From Puffinus mauretanicus (Eukaryota > Chordata > Aves > Procellariiformes > Procellariidae), in NCBI GenBank assembly GCA_023333565.1, contig JAJKFH010001810.1:868001-932000 (forward strand): a DNA stretch of 64,000 nucleotides, given 5' to 3'. The notes under the pieces are model-generated. The model had not been told where the DNA came from. It ran no database searches and saw nothing but the letters and a program-made list of their open reading frames with translations. The translations under genes and the position numbers were made by a program. Positions 36,616 through 47,923 of this stretch are shown one piece after another (position 1 is the stretch's first letter; each line of letters starts with the position of its first letter).

Positions 36616-39600
36616 ACGAGCTAGCAACAAGAGAGCAGTAAATCACACTCTTTCAGGAGATTCAATAACTCGCCGAGCAAAAGGGTAACAGGGATTCTCC
36701 CGGATTGCTAATAGGACAGAGCAGTTACAAGCTCTTCTTTATTTGGAGAACGGCAGCTGAAGCTGACTCATACAAAATGTTAAATCTTATACTGACCTGC
36801 TGTACCCTCTATTACAATTACTGTGTCTCTACCAGAAGAGTTATGTTCTCCATACAATATGTTCAGCTTATCAAAGTGATGCATGCACACAAGCCTACAT
36901 ACTCATGCTGACTTTCAGTAATATATATATGTATAAATGGATTCTTGAAACTATCTAAATATATATACATTTAGATAGGACAAAAATCTCCATGAAATAT
37001 TTGCATATGAAGACAGATTGTCTTTTAAGCATACATTTCAAGCTCGGTAATTGCTCACACAAATGCTGCCTGGAATGTGGTAAGAGTTTTGGCAAACATG
37101 TGCATGTCCAGAAAATTCAAATCTATGCATGTACAGTATATTTGTAATGTGCAGAGGGAAATATTTCTTTGTGAAGATTTAAAGTAATTGGTTGGAAAGG
37201 CAAGGAAGCCAAAAGTGAAAAGTCATTTTTACTTAATGCCAATCTCTCTCTCTGAAAATGAGTACTCAAAATAATGAGATTAAAAATAATATCAAATTAT
37301 CAATAACATTTTTCTGATGTAAATTTTCAAATTTTTTTTTAGGTAAAAATCATGATGTTTTCAAATCTATAAATACTCCGAGGAAAAAACATTGGCCACA
37401 TGTATCTTTATTTGCAATCAATGAATGAAATAGTTCTAAGTCTCAAAGAATCAAACACTGTGATTTTATTCATAACAGGGATTTTAATCACTGCTCCCCA
37501 GCCAGCTCTGGAGCTAAGTGCTACCATCATGTTTCACAAATCTCTCTGTGCTCCCTAGCAGAACATACTGCAAACATGCCCTTGATGACCTTTCATACGC
37601 AAGGGATCTGTATTTTTTTCTTTCTTTAGCCACCTTCCGTATCTTCCTTTGCCAATCAAAATGTGAACTGAAAAGAATGCACCATCAAGTTGACAGATTG
37701 TCACATTTCTGACTTGATTCTGCATATTCACGTTAAATTCATCTGTCTCAGCAAAAGGATTGGGACCATTGTTTTATAGACAAATATGTCTAACTGATCA
37801 ATAATCTAGTCTCATCAGGCCATGAAAAGTATTTACTTGCTTTCAGTGAATGCCAAAATTCCCTGCCTAATTCAATAGGCTAGCAAACGAGGACACATTA
37901 CATTGCTTTCCTGCATGTATATGTCTATTGACAAGAGATTTCAAGCTAATCTCCTTTATACCACAGAACTATTTTAATGGGTGAATGCTTCAGCTTTTGT
38001 CTCTGCTGGATAGTAGAGGTAATCATGCTTTCTCTTCCATAATTTCTCTCCCCCGCCTGCATGTGTACAGAGAACATTTTCTCTGTAAGTTTAATGGAAC
38101 AACTTTACATTTTTAAAGAAAATACATTTATTAATAATAAACACAAAGCTCTGTGAAGTTGATGCTCAGGTCTGGAATTCTGCATTTCATCCAGCACCAT
38201 CACATACTTTCTGTGGTGCCAGGACGTAGTTTTCGTAGGCCATCAAAATTTTCAAGACGTGTATGTATATCACATCAGGCGTTCAGAAACTCATAGGAAC
38301 CTGACGTTAAACCTTCTCCCAGACATCATGGCCTCCCAGATGTCATGGTAGAGTCGGGTCATACAGTAGTTCACTACCACCCCAGCCCAAACAGATTGTA
38401 TATGAAGTAAATTATCCAAGACACACGGGATTTCACTAGCACAGAACATGTTCCAGTAAGTCTCACCTACCATGCCAGTTCAGAGACAACACATTCATTA
38501 CAGATTTGGCCAACATTTCACCAGGTTGATGTATATGTTACATCAGGCAGGACTATCTGTGAAGGATATACCTATAACATTATCAGCTATAATCATGGCA
38601 TGGATTTTACAAACATACCGTATAATTTGATTTTTTTTTAATTCAGGGACGCATAAGTAAATAAAAAAAAAAATTAAAAGTCATTGAATAAGCCATAGGG
38701 CAGAGTTAGCCATAGGTCCATGGTTGTCAAAATACCACCTTAGCATCTATTTATTATCATATTCTACCAGAAAATAGAACAATATTTTTTTGCCACCCAC
38801 ACATAATATTTGCTGCAGTATCATGCCAGGATCAGATGAGGTATTTTCAGTGCCTTTAACTGTTACAAATTTGGTTTATGTTTACTTTCTCATGTTAAGA
38901 ATAATAATGCAATTTTACAATCAGAAGTATTACTAACTTTATGTTAACAGGCTTGATAAGGTGGATATTCTTTTTTTTAAAAGGAATACCTCGTGGCTTT
39001 TGCAAGACAGCCCTGCAATTCTTCAAGTAATATAATTCAGACAGTATCTCCCTGTGTTACCACGGCTGTGTATAGGCTCCTATGTGCATCATGTGTGCCG
39101 ATAAGATAGTCAAATACTACAGGTCTGTGGTTTGTAAACATCTGAATCAAGGGCACTGCTACGTTCCCTGATAGTTCATGCAGTGAAGTACAGCAAAAAA
39201 GAACAAAAAAGCTCTTCGGAGCTCTGTCTGCAATGCCAGAGTTTAAGAAACTAGCTGAATCTGTGGGAAGGTTAAAAGAGGCAAGTTGTTCTGATTCAAG
39301 TCATAATTATTTTGCTTGTATAATTTCTGGTATTCTCAAAGCTTGTTTATGCCCTAGAAAAGCATGTACTTCTTCCAGCTTCATGCAAATTATTACTCTA
39401 TGCATGACCTTGTCAGGCAACCACATTGAGCATTTCATTGTCTTTGGGAAAGCTCTGTTTTAATTCATTCACATAATTGTCACAAAAGTGGGGCAATGAA
39501 AAAATAAAATAAAACCCCTGAGTCTGATGCTGCATTACCCCAAAATTTAGTGATTTGCAAGACATACAAAGTGGATGTAAAATAGTTTTAAATCAAAATA

Positions 39601-41593
39601 GTAGTGATTTCCACTCAAGCAATTGATAAAACAAAAGCTCAAGGCAACAGGACCATACACATTTGTAATTTAATCATGAAACTATGTGCTGCATCTCAAA
39701 AGGGACATCTGAACTGCCACCAAAGATGTGACTGCGTTCTTGTTACCACATTGTGCTGACATGGAATTTGCCACTGTCTTCCCACTTCTGAACATTTGCC
39801 TGAAATGTACAGAATCATGTGTATGAAGAAGAGCTTTTTACCCTCTCTCTTCATTTGACAGTTGTCTTTTCCATTGTGATAGGAAGTGATACCCACGGAT
39901 CCCCAACTTCTCTCAGATTTTTGGCACAAACATTGCAATGATGCTCTGTTTGGATTCATTGCCCCCAGAGAAGTAAAATCGCTTCAGATTCAGCCTCTTT
40001 CCCTGAGTTCACTTTAGGATATTAGGCAAACTTTAATGGCAAAAAAAGTTTTTCTTAACAAGTCAAAAGGTTCATCTCTTCACTATAAAATGAAAATTTA
40101 AAACGAAGCATTGCTCCTTGGGGAGCAATTAAGTTGCCTGAACATTGGTACCTGACAATGAGGGGGTTGGCATGTGTTGTTTTTTTTTTTTTTCTTTTAA
40201 GAAAAGAAACCATAAATGATACATTAATCTAACATATATGAGATATGGATCAAATCCTTTCTTCTTCTGTACACAAAACACCTTTGATTTTCAGAATCTG
40301 TGTATTGCACACACCCAAGCTGTGTTTCGCTTAGTAAGTTCAGGTGAATAATGCAGCTAGGGAATAGGGTTCAGGGGCCAGGTCCTGGACTCTGGGTCGT
40401 TACTGACCAGTTTAGCTCTGTGCTGCTGGAGATATACTACCATTAACACTGAAGCTGATTAAAGATAATTCCTGTAGGTCTACATGACCTGCTGTGACAC
40501 CTTTGAACTGCAGAGCAAATGTGGTATTAGAACATGAAGCCACCATGAGAAGAGATTACAGTGGGACCCAATTCATTATATATTCCCTACACCAGTGCAT
40601 CCAGTACTTTAAGGTGTGCAAAAAGGTCTTTGGGGTCCTGTTTACCTTAGCACTGAAGAACCCCCCCACTTTGCCCTCCAGAACCATGGCTTTCATACAA
40701 CTTAAAAGTAGCACAGAAGAGGTGACTTTGCCCCCTGAAATTACAGTCCTGTCTTAAGAGCCCTAGGTTTACAAGAGTAAATTAAGTGGGGTGGAAACAG
40801 TACTGTAATCAATGTTCATTTTTAGGTTAATTTAATTTTAATTTTTATTTCTGGGTTTCAAAATTGGATGAATAATCTTCTTTATGAACTTTTGTATTGC
40901 ACTGTAAATCTGATAGCTTATATCTTTACGGAAGTGCTAAATGTATAATATCTAATTTGATTCTGCTGGTTTAAGACAAAATTTATATTCTTACATACAG
41001 CTTGTCTAGCTTAATTTTTGACATATATTTCAGTCATTTACCCTCTCTGGTTTTAGAAAAAAAAAAGAGTGTAATTTTCGATTGTTCCTAAATCATAAGT
41101 GTTAAGCAGCAAAATTTTCTTTGATAATAAAGTAAACCCCAAAGTTACATTTCTTCTCTTCAGGTTTTAAGCCCTGATAAGAAAAATAAGTTAGATGTGA
41201 GGAAGAACCTCTTAATTAAATATTCCTCATGAAAACTACTGTTTGCCTCTTTATTGATTGAAAAGTCTCCCAAAGCCAGACATTTCAAGAGAGAAAAAAA
41301 TCAAATGGTATCTTTTAAATCTTGCAGCCACATATCTCCAGTGTTTTCATGTGTTCAAATCTGTTTTTTTTGTAAAGCAACAAGGTGGTCCTTTGTTTGG
41401 TTAAGTAAATGGAAATAAAATTAACAACTGTGTAATACGTGTCTGTACTCACATGAGAGACCTTGTTGTTTTTTAAATCATAAAATTAAGCCTCAAACAA
41501 CATTGTTACTGGCTAGAATTTCAAGACAGAAATGTTTTGCATTACCATGTGTCTGAACTTTTTCTCTCATTTAATGTCCTCAGTTTCAATGAG
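36616..41593. other. Unique AT-rich stretch
   Basis: No gene is recognised. It contains a hairpin at 36951-36978 and a T run at about 40179-40194. A pair of loosely similar segments, each ending in a GTATATnnnACATCAGGC-like word, lies near 38262 and 38527. The minus-strand frame at 38291-38473 reads like a protein but matches nothing I know. Confidence 0.5.
36951..36978. repeat. AT-rich hairpin
   Basis: The perfect 10-bp inverted arms CTATCTAAAT and ATTTAGATAG are separated by the 8-base loop ATATATAC. The sequence just upstream is also (TA)-rich. It is likely a simple cruciform-prone element; no transposon ends are evident. Confidence 0.8.
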
Positions 41594-41836
41594 TGTCGCG
41601 GTTTAACCCAGCAGGCAGCCAAACCCCATACAGCCGCTCGCCCACTCCCCCGCCCCGCAGTGGGATGGGGAGAGAATTGGAAGGGTAAGAGTGAGAAAAA
41701 CTCATGGCTTGAGATAAAGACAGTTTAATAGAACAGAAAAGGGAAAATAATAATAATATTAATAATGATAATGATAGAACATACAAAATGAGTGATGCCC
41801 AATGCAATTGCTCACCATCCGTGCTGACCGATAACC

Positions 41837-41854
41837 AAGTAGCGATCGCTACTT
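41837..41854. repeat. 18-bp perfect palindrome in LTR
   Basis: AAGTAGCGATCGCTACTT is fully self-complementary. It lies inside the solo LTR, downstream of the TATA-like element in LTR orientation, so it would fall in the transcribed leader. The related LTR at 51500 has ATTGCTGCTCAGG at this position without the palindrome. Confidence 0.85.
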
Positions 41855-41887
41855 CCTGGTACACGCCTACCATTCATATACTGAGAA

Positions 41888-41895
41888 TGACGTCA
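41888..41895. promoter_or_regulatory. CRE (CREB/ATF) site in LTR
   Basis: TGACGTCA is the perfect palindromic cAMP response element. It sits a few bases upstream of the TATA-like element of the solo LTR, the expected place for a promoter-proximal site. The corresponding positions read TGACATCA in the LTR near 51460 and a more decayed TGATGTTG near 45790. Confidence 0.6.
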
Positions 41896-42477
41896 CATGG
41901 TATGGAATACCCTGTTGACCAGCTGGGCCAGCTGTCCCGACTATGGTCCCTCCTGCCTGCGCTTGGTAGACACAGAAGCTGTCCTTGACTAGCACGGTAC
42001 TTAGCAACAACTGAAAATATCAGTGTGTCATCAACATTCTTCTCATACTAAATCCAAAATACAGCACTAGGAAGAAATTTAACTCTATCCCAAATGAAAC
42101 CAGGACAATGAGCTTTTTTCAAGGGCTGCATGCTGGTATCACTGGTAGCATTACAGGAGAAACTTCAGGAAGGCTCAACTTCCACAGTCATGAAAAAACA
42201 TAGCAAAACATGGGCTTTATACCTGCCCCTAAAGAGTATCTAATCTGAAAGAAAACATGAAAATGTGAAATTATAAGTCCCCATCTAAACAACAATATGC
42301 CATAAAAGGACCTGAGGGTTTTACTGGGAACACAATAAAATACAAGTCAGCAGTTAGATGTGCTCGCAAAAGCACATCTCACACTTGGTAATAATTTATC
42401 AGGAATAATTATCAAGTTGTATTTTGCACTGATGAGTGTAGCTTGGATTCTGCATCTAGCTTGTCACCTACTTTTTA

Positions 42478-43055
42478 AGAAAAATATTAATAACTTGGAG
42501 AAAGACTAGAGGAAGACAACAAAAGATAAAATGTTTATAGGATATAAAAAATATTGTATGCAGATAAAATGGTAGGGAAAATGTTCTGCATAAAGGAGTT
42601 GATGATTTAGAATCCAAGAAAGTTTGCTTCACAGTTTGTGGACCTCAGGTGTGCAAGGGTTTGTGGACACATTCTCAGAGGTCAAAAGGTAGCTAAGAAA
42701 AATAGAACCTGCCAAAAGCAGTGTTCAAGGTACCATGCAAGGGTTAGTACATTCACTGGAAAATCTTTAAAAGCCGCAAACTGAAAAAGGCTGAAAATCA
42801 CCTGGGAAAGAAAAGACTGAAAGGAGACATGGTAACAGCTTTACAGTACACAGCAGAGTGTTAGAAATTGGAAGGTGATCCATCATCTGTTCTCTTTGGC
42901 CACTGGGAAGATGCCAACAACAAATCAGCTTAATTGGCAACAAACGGTCTTTTTGACCACTTGACCAACAAATGGTCCCCCAGGTGGGATATTAAGAAAA
43001 AACTTTCAAGCCACAATAGTGAAGCAGATTCCTCAGCTCCTCTAGATAGGCACTG
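42478..43055 (+). mobile_element. Ancient CR1 LINE fragment, plus strand
   Basis: Decayed CR1 ORF2 C-terminal sequence is recognisable in order. ACTTGGAGAAAGACTAGAGG (about 42494) corresponds to the VQRRA region, GAAAAGACTGAAAGGAGACA (about 42812) to the LEKRRLRGD region, and ATATTAAGAAAAAACTTTC (about 42989) to the DIRKKFF region. It has many substitutions and insertions and is far more divergent than the copies at 31590 or 50762. The 3' tail is not visible. The boundaries are approximate. Confidence 0.65.
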
Positions 43056-45649
43056 AAATCAGCTGCAATGCATGGTGACGGTACCTTTGTAACATATCCC
43101 TTAAATATCAGAAGTACCGAGGTATCTGTACGTCACAGGATCCAGACTGCTATTCCGAGGCTCGATGTAGTTTGTTCCCTTCCCTGAGAACTGAGAGGAA
43201 GACTAATCCCATGGAAAACTTCTCATATACTTCTTTAGAGACGGTTTCAATTCTGAAGTGAAATCACGACTATTCTGCCTCCAAGCCAACTTCAAGATAA
43301 AATGGTCTCAGACTGTCCTTCACAATGGACAGACGATAACGTTATAACCTACTGAACTTCTTTTAGCTTCTTCCATTATTTTCTGCTTTCTTTCTTCCTT
43401 TTCTTCACTAAGTTAAAATATAGCTTGTTATAGGAACAATGGGAACCACAAGAACTGATGCGGCAAGGCACCACTATAGGAGGAGAATGATATGTTCTCC
43501 AGCAGCTACCAGAAAATAAAAAGAGTAATCATAGTGCAATTTTGGAGGACACCCAGCAGAGCGTTATGACTTGTGTACTGTCTCGCTGCTTACTAAGCAG
43601 CACAGAAAACACATGATACTGAAGCTCATTCCCAGGCTCAAAAGAAACCTCACACTTATTATTAGGGACACAGAAACAAATAATATCTGAAAAATATACT
43701 CAAAATGTTTGTGGAGAGAGAACCAAGAATCATGTTTGTGAGCAGGATGTATTCTTGTAAACTAATCAACAGACAGAGTGAGATGAAAATGGAAGTGCAG
43801 ATCTCAGCAGTCCTGTGCTCTTTTAAATCTCCAGGAATGCCAAATCTAATCTACTCCTTTTTGAACAGCCAAATCTCTTTCAGAAGACAGGTTTCTCCTC
43901 CCAGGTTTACAATGCAACTGTTCTCCAAGAAGCTTCTGCCTCCAGTGAATCCCTGAGCTTCCATTTTCCACCTGAATTACACCTCTTTCTCAACACACAT
44001 TATTTATAAAATCATAACATAACCATCTTACCAATCTAACAGCCAGGGAAAACCAGTCAGAAAAACACAGGCTGAGCAGATTTCCAGACTGAAAGAATTA
44101 AAGAATTTATGTTTTTCCACATTAATTTATGCCTTTCAGAGCTTGGGTTAAAGCTACTAAGTCATCTCTTGCCAATACATATTGTACTTTTAAAGTAAAA
44201 ACAAGCGGAAGAGTTCATTTACTATGATTGTGAGACCAGGTATTGAATTTTAAAAATGTATTTCTGCAAAGGAAAGGTCAGAGTTTTGAAGCACTGGGGA
44301 AATGTAGAAATTGCAGGGAATGAGCAACGTGGCTGGAAGCATTAAGAAATCAGAGGAAAACACAGGAGAAATGCTTCTTTCTGTAGGTTGACTTCTTCAA
44401 CATAGTCTTGATGGTGAACACTGGGCTAGGTGTGACTCCCAGCTGCATGAGGTTGGATCATGCTTTCATTACACTATTTGCTGCTCTGCAGCAATATTTG
44501 ATGTGGATATTTTCTATGCTAGTGCAGTTATGGTCTTCCTGACTTCTTCACATTGTGCTAAAGAACAACCTGTGCGGCAGCTTTCAGGCCAAATTCCTTG
44601 GTCACCTAATTGTGCAATGGTTTTGAAGAAATCTTTGTGGGCACCAGAATTTGTCATAGCACCTTTGTAGGAGAAATCCTAGGGCTGTCACCCTGTAGTT
44701 GACACATTAGATATTCTGGATGACCTAGCAAGAGGTCCTACACCTGTGTGAAGGCCTGAGGTCCACCATTGTGCATCCCACAGCCACATGTTCTCATGCC
44801 ATGCTCAGTGCCACTGTACCCCATCAGACCACAGCAAGTACCCATGAAGAGTGCAAGTGCAAGATGACCACAGAGATCCTTGAGAACACATGCACAGGAT
44901 GATACAAGGAACACCCTGGATATAAACACAAATGACAGGTGGTTGGCCTCTGATCCCTGGAGAAATGTTTCCTGGGGAGTTGGAAAGAACAAGCTTTAGA
45001 GCATAGCAAAGAGAGTGAAAAACATATTTCCAACAGGAAATACATCCCATACTGGGTGAAGAAGCAAAAGCGGTAATGAGATGATATAAACCATCATGCC
45101 TCCTGCCAGAATGAGAGCAAGATAAGCGCAGAAACAGAGGAAGTGCTCCAGCCCTGTCTTGCCTGGTTAGAGGTGCTGCACCTGATCAGTGCTATTGCAA
45201 ATCTGCAGTAGTTCCTCTATCGCCTCCGGCAGAGAAGGAGCACTGTTCTTTAATTTACCATTTGCCACTGCCACATTCTGCCCCTGCAGCTCAGCAGTCA
45301 TGTGTGAAGTGTTATCACAGACTACATCACTGGATTAAGGAAATCAGTATTTTAAAGAGCAATGACTCTGTGTGTGTGGTTTTTGGTCCAGCCTTCCCAC
45401 ATGACAAAGTAGTTGTTATCAAAGCACCAAGGAAGGCTGAAGGTGCAACAGTGTATCATAGAAATCTCCACAAAACCAGTACAGCATTCAGCCTTCGCAT
45501 TTACTAATCCGCACATAGTCTAGTCTGACACAGAAGTGACTGGTAGAAAGAACAGAAGACTAAGGAAAGACCACAAACACAGGCTCTTCCAAAGACAGAG
45601 TCTACCTCACCTTCTCGGTTATGAAGGCAGAGTTAGAGAGGTGACCTGG
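43056..45649. other. Unclassified non-coding stretch
   Basis: No gene is recognised. The part at 44380-45130 is less AT-rich and has three overlapping minus-strand frames (44738-45050) without family resemblance. It may be an old unclassified repeat. Confidence 0.45.
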
Positions 45650-46124
45650 CACAGTAGCACCTATGCCTTTTCTGCTTCTCACACTGCCCCACCAGCGAGT
45701 AGACTGCGGTGCACAATAGGTTGGGAGGGGACACAGCTGGGACAGCTGACCCCAACTTACCAACTTACCAGAGGGATATCCCATACCATATGATGTTGTG
45801 CTTAGTGATAAAAGTTGGGGAAAGAAGGAGGAAGGGGGGGGCATTTGGAGTGATGGCGTTTGTCTTCCCAAGTAACCGTTACGCGTGATGGAGCCCTGCT
45901 TTCCTGGAGATGGCTGAACACCTGCCTGCCCGTGGGAAGCAGTGAATGGATTCCTTGTTTTTCTTTGATTGCATGTGTGGCTTTTGCTTTCCCTATTAAA
46001 CTGTCTATTTCATCCCACGAGTTTTCTAACTTTTGCCCTTCGATTCTTTCCTCCAACCCACTGTGGGTGGAGTGAGTGAGAGGCTGTGTGGGGCTGAGCT
46101 GCCTACTGGGGTTAAACCACGACA
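45650..46124 (+). mobile_element. 5'-truncated LTR, plus strand, ERVL-like
   Basis: This is a relative of the LTR at 41594-42107 in the opposite orientation. Shared landmarks are GGGACAGCTGACCCCAACT, a CCATACCATATGA block, a TATA-like GTGATAAAAG (45806-45815), an ATTAAA poly(A) signal (45995-46000), a CCCACGAGTTTTC block and the terminal GGGGTTAAACCACGACA ending at 46124. The upstream third seen in the other copies (starting TGTCCTGG) is absent or unrecognisable, so no target duplication can be checked. Its middle part (45840-45960) differs strongly from the other two LTRs, indicating a distinct subfamily. Open frames on both strands across it are artefacts. Confidence 0.88.
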
Positions 46125-47838
46125 CGGGATTAATCCTATAATAATCCTATATTTAATCAAGCATTGTAACACTGAAAGGGAACACAGTATTTCTTACGGG
46201 TCACATCCTTTAACACTTACTGGATTTCTGGACACATTTGCACCTCCTAGCTTAGTAAGTGCTTGTGAAGTGGACTCAAAGGTCAGAATCCTTCAAATTC
46301 TGTGTTATCTGTTGAGCTCTCTAGATCAAGAGAACATCAACCAGCTTTCAGGCAAAAGTTTTTCATTTTATATGGATGAAAAGATGCACAATTTTACTTA
46401 GTGGATGTTAGAACAGAACTCAGAACATTTGGTTATTCAGTTTCTGCCTAGGCGTGCTTCATCACAGCCCAACCATTTCTGAAACTCCACAGGGATTACA
46501 CAACGTAAGAGATAAAGGGCCTGTTAAAACACCATGGTTCTTATAAATTCTTATCTTGTCAATTTGTCAATTTTTCAGCTGGAAGGGATGATACAAGCAT
46601 GAAAAAACATCCTAACTGAGGGTATGGAGACAATCAGTGCCCTTAAAAGAGACATGAGCTTGCCGTCACTCAGTATTGTTGTCTTTGAAGGATGGATAAG
46701 AAAGAGCTAGAGTTTGCAATGTGCAATGAAGATTAAAAGCACTTTTCCTGTAGAGAGGAGCACATCTGACATCCATTTGAAGATAATGATAGCGGTCTTT
46801 TAAAGGCGGGTGAAACAAAGGGACAAGGGAAAATGTGTCTAAATAAAAAATAATGGTCATGAAGCCTAAAGGGCTTAAAAATAAACACACATCAGGTCAC
46901 TAACTGGTAGACAATAAAATCTTAAGTGCCATTTATCACAGAATTGAACAGATATACATAAAAAGAACAATGTTCTTCACCTCAAATGGTAAATCAAAAG
47001 TATGCTTTTAACAGGAACAGCCCAACAAAGGGAAACAGAGAAATTCTCTTGATTCACTCTTGACATTGCAGAGATAATGGCATCACCTCTTGAGACAGTG
47101 AAGGCTAAGTCTGAAGTCCCTTCTTAGGGCCTTTTTGTTTTAACTAAAAATAAAAGTAATTGAAAGGAAGATAGGGATTTCGAGAAGTAACTTGTGCTTT
47201 ATGCTGGGGCTGAATGACAACTCCAGCCACTGAACTGACATGTCTTAAATGATCTATAAAACTATAAAAACCTATAAAACTCAAACCCTGTTCCCAACCA
47301 ATCTGGTCACCATGAAGAGTAAGACTCGTTTCATGAGTTTTTTTAATTTTCCCTCATTCAGACTGTGACAAGAAGATAAGAAGATACAAATACAGATTTC
47401 TGCCAGACTGCAGTTCACAGAACAGATTCTCAGCTTTTATACATGGTTGCATCTTGTTAAACTCCACAGAGGTGTGCAGATTCAGAGAAGCTGAGTAGCT
47501 TGTCCATCAAGCAAGTAATGCTGTTGTATTTGTGGAAAGGAACAGTTTATTTTAGGACTAGAAAAGGAAATTATTTTATGCTCTAGGCTTGGAGAGTTTG
47601 GTTTGCAACAAAATTTGCACACAAAACTGGATTTGGTTCATCTACTTGAAACTCGTAAATAAGATCTTGCTTAACAGATCTGACCAAATTTCCTCAACAA
47701 GTCGTAGGAGAACTTTTCTGTCTCAAATATCTTCCACAGTCTTAAAACTTGCTGGCACAGAAGCCACTTGTACATGTTGGATAGATGCTTCATACCAGGA
47801 GAATTTAGAACTTCAGCCTGTTTCCTCTTATGCTAACA

Positions 47839-47873
47839 GAAAGTGATTATTTGCCTGAAAGTGATTATTTGCT
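47839..47873. repeat. Two-copy 18-bp tandem repeat
   Basis: The unit GAAAGTGATTATTTGCCT is directly repeated at 47839-47856 and 47857-47873, with the second copy incomplete at its last base. It is a simple local duplication. Confidence 0.85.
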
Positions 47874-47910
47874 TGATCTTTCACATAAATGTGGGCAGTT
47901 TTGATGCCAC

Positions 47911-47923
47911 CCAGCAGATGGCA
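47911..47923 (+). promoter_or_regulatory. Candidate CTCF site
   Basis: CCAGCAGATGGCA fits the CTCF core CCASYAGRKGGCR at every position. CTCF binds such sites to organise chromatin loops. A core of this length is expected by chance occasionally in a window this size, so binding is only a possibility. Confidence 0.35.

Larger units (their letters stand above)
41594..42107 (-). mobile_element. Complete solo LTR, minus strand, ERVL-like
   Basis: On the minus strand the element starts TGTCCTGGTTTC and ends CCGCGACA, giving the TG...CA ends of a retroviral LTR. The identical 5-bp word ATGAG flanks both sides (41589-41593 and 42108-42112), a perfect target-site duplication. Five-base duplications are typical of class III (ERVL-type) elements. 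In transcript order it contains a CRE (TGACGTCA, 41888-41895), a TATA-like GTATATGAA just after it, and an ATTAAA poly(A) signal (41724-41729 on the plus strand). No internal retroviral sequence adjoins it, so it is a solo LTR left by recombination. It is related to the LTRs at 45650-46124 and 50609-51755. Confidence 0.93.

Noticed and set aside
36218..36646. 142-codon minus-strand open frame
   Set aside because: It lies in the GC-rich block, where stop codons are rare; the plus strand is open too and the peptide is low-complexity Gly, Pro and Arg.
45802..46125. 107-codon minus-strand open frame
   Set aside because: It is antisense to the 45650-46124 LTR, which explains the sequence fully.
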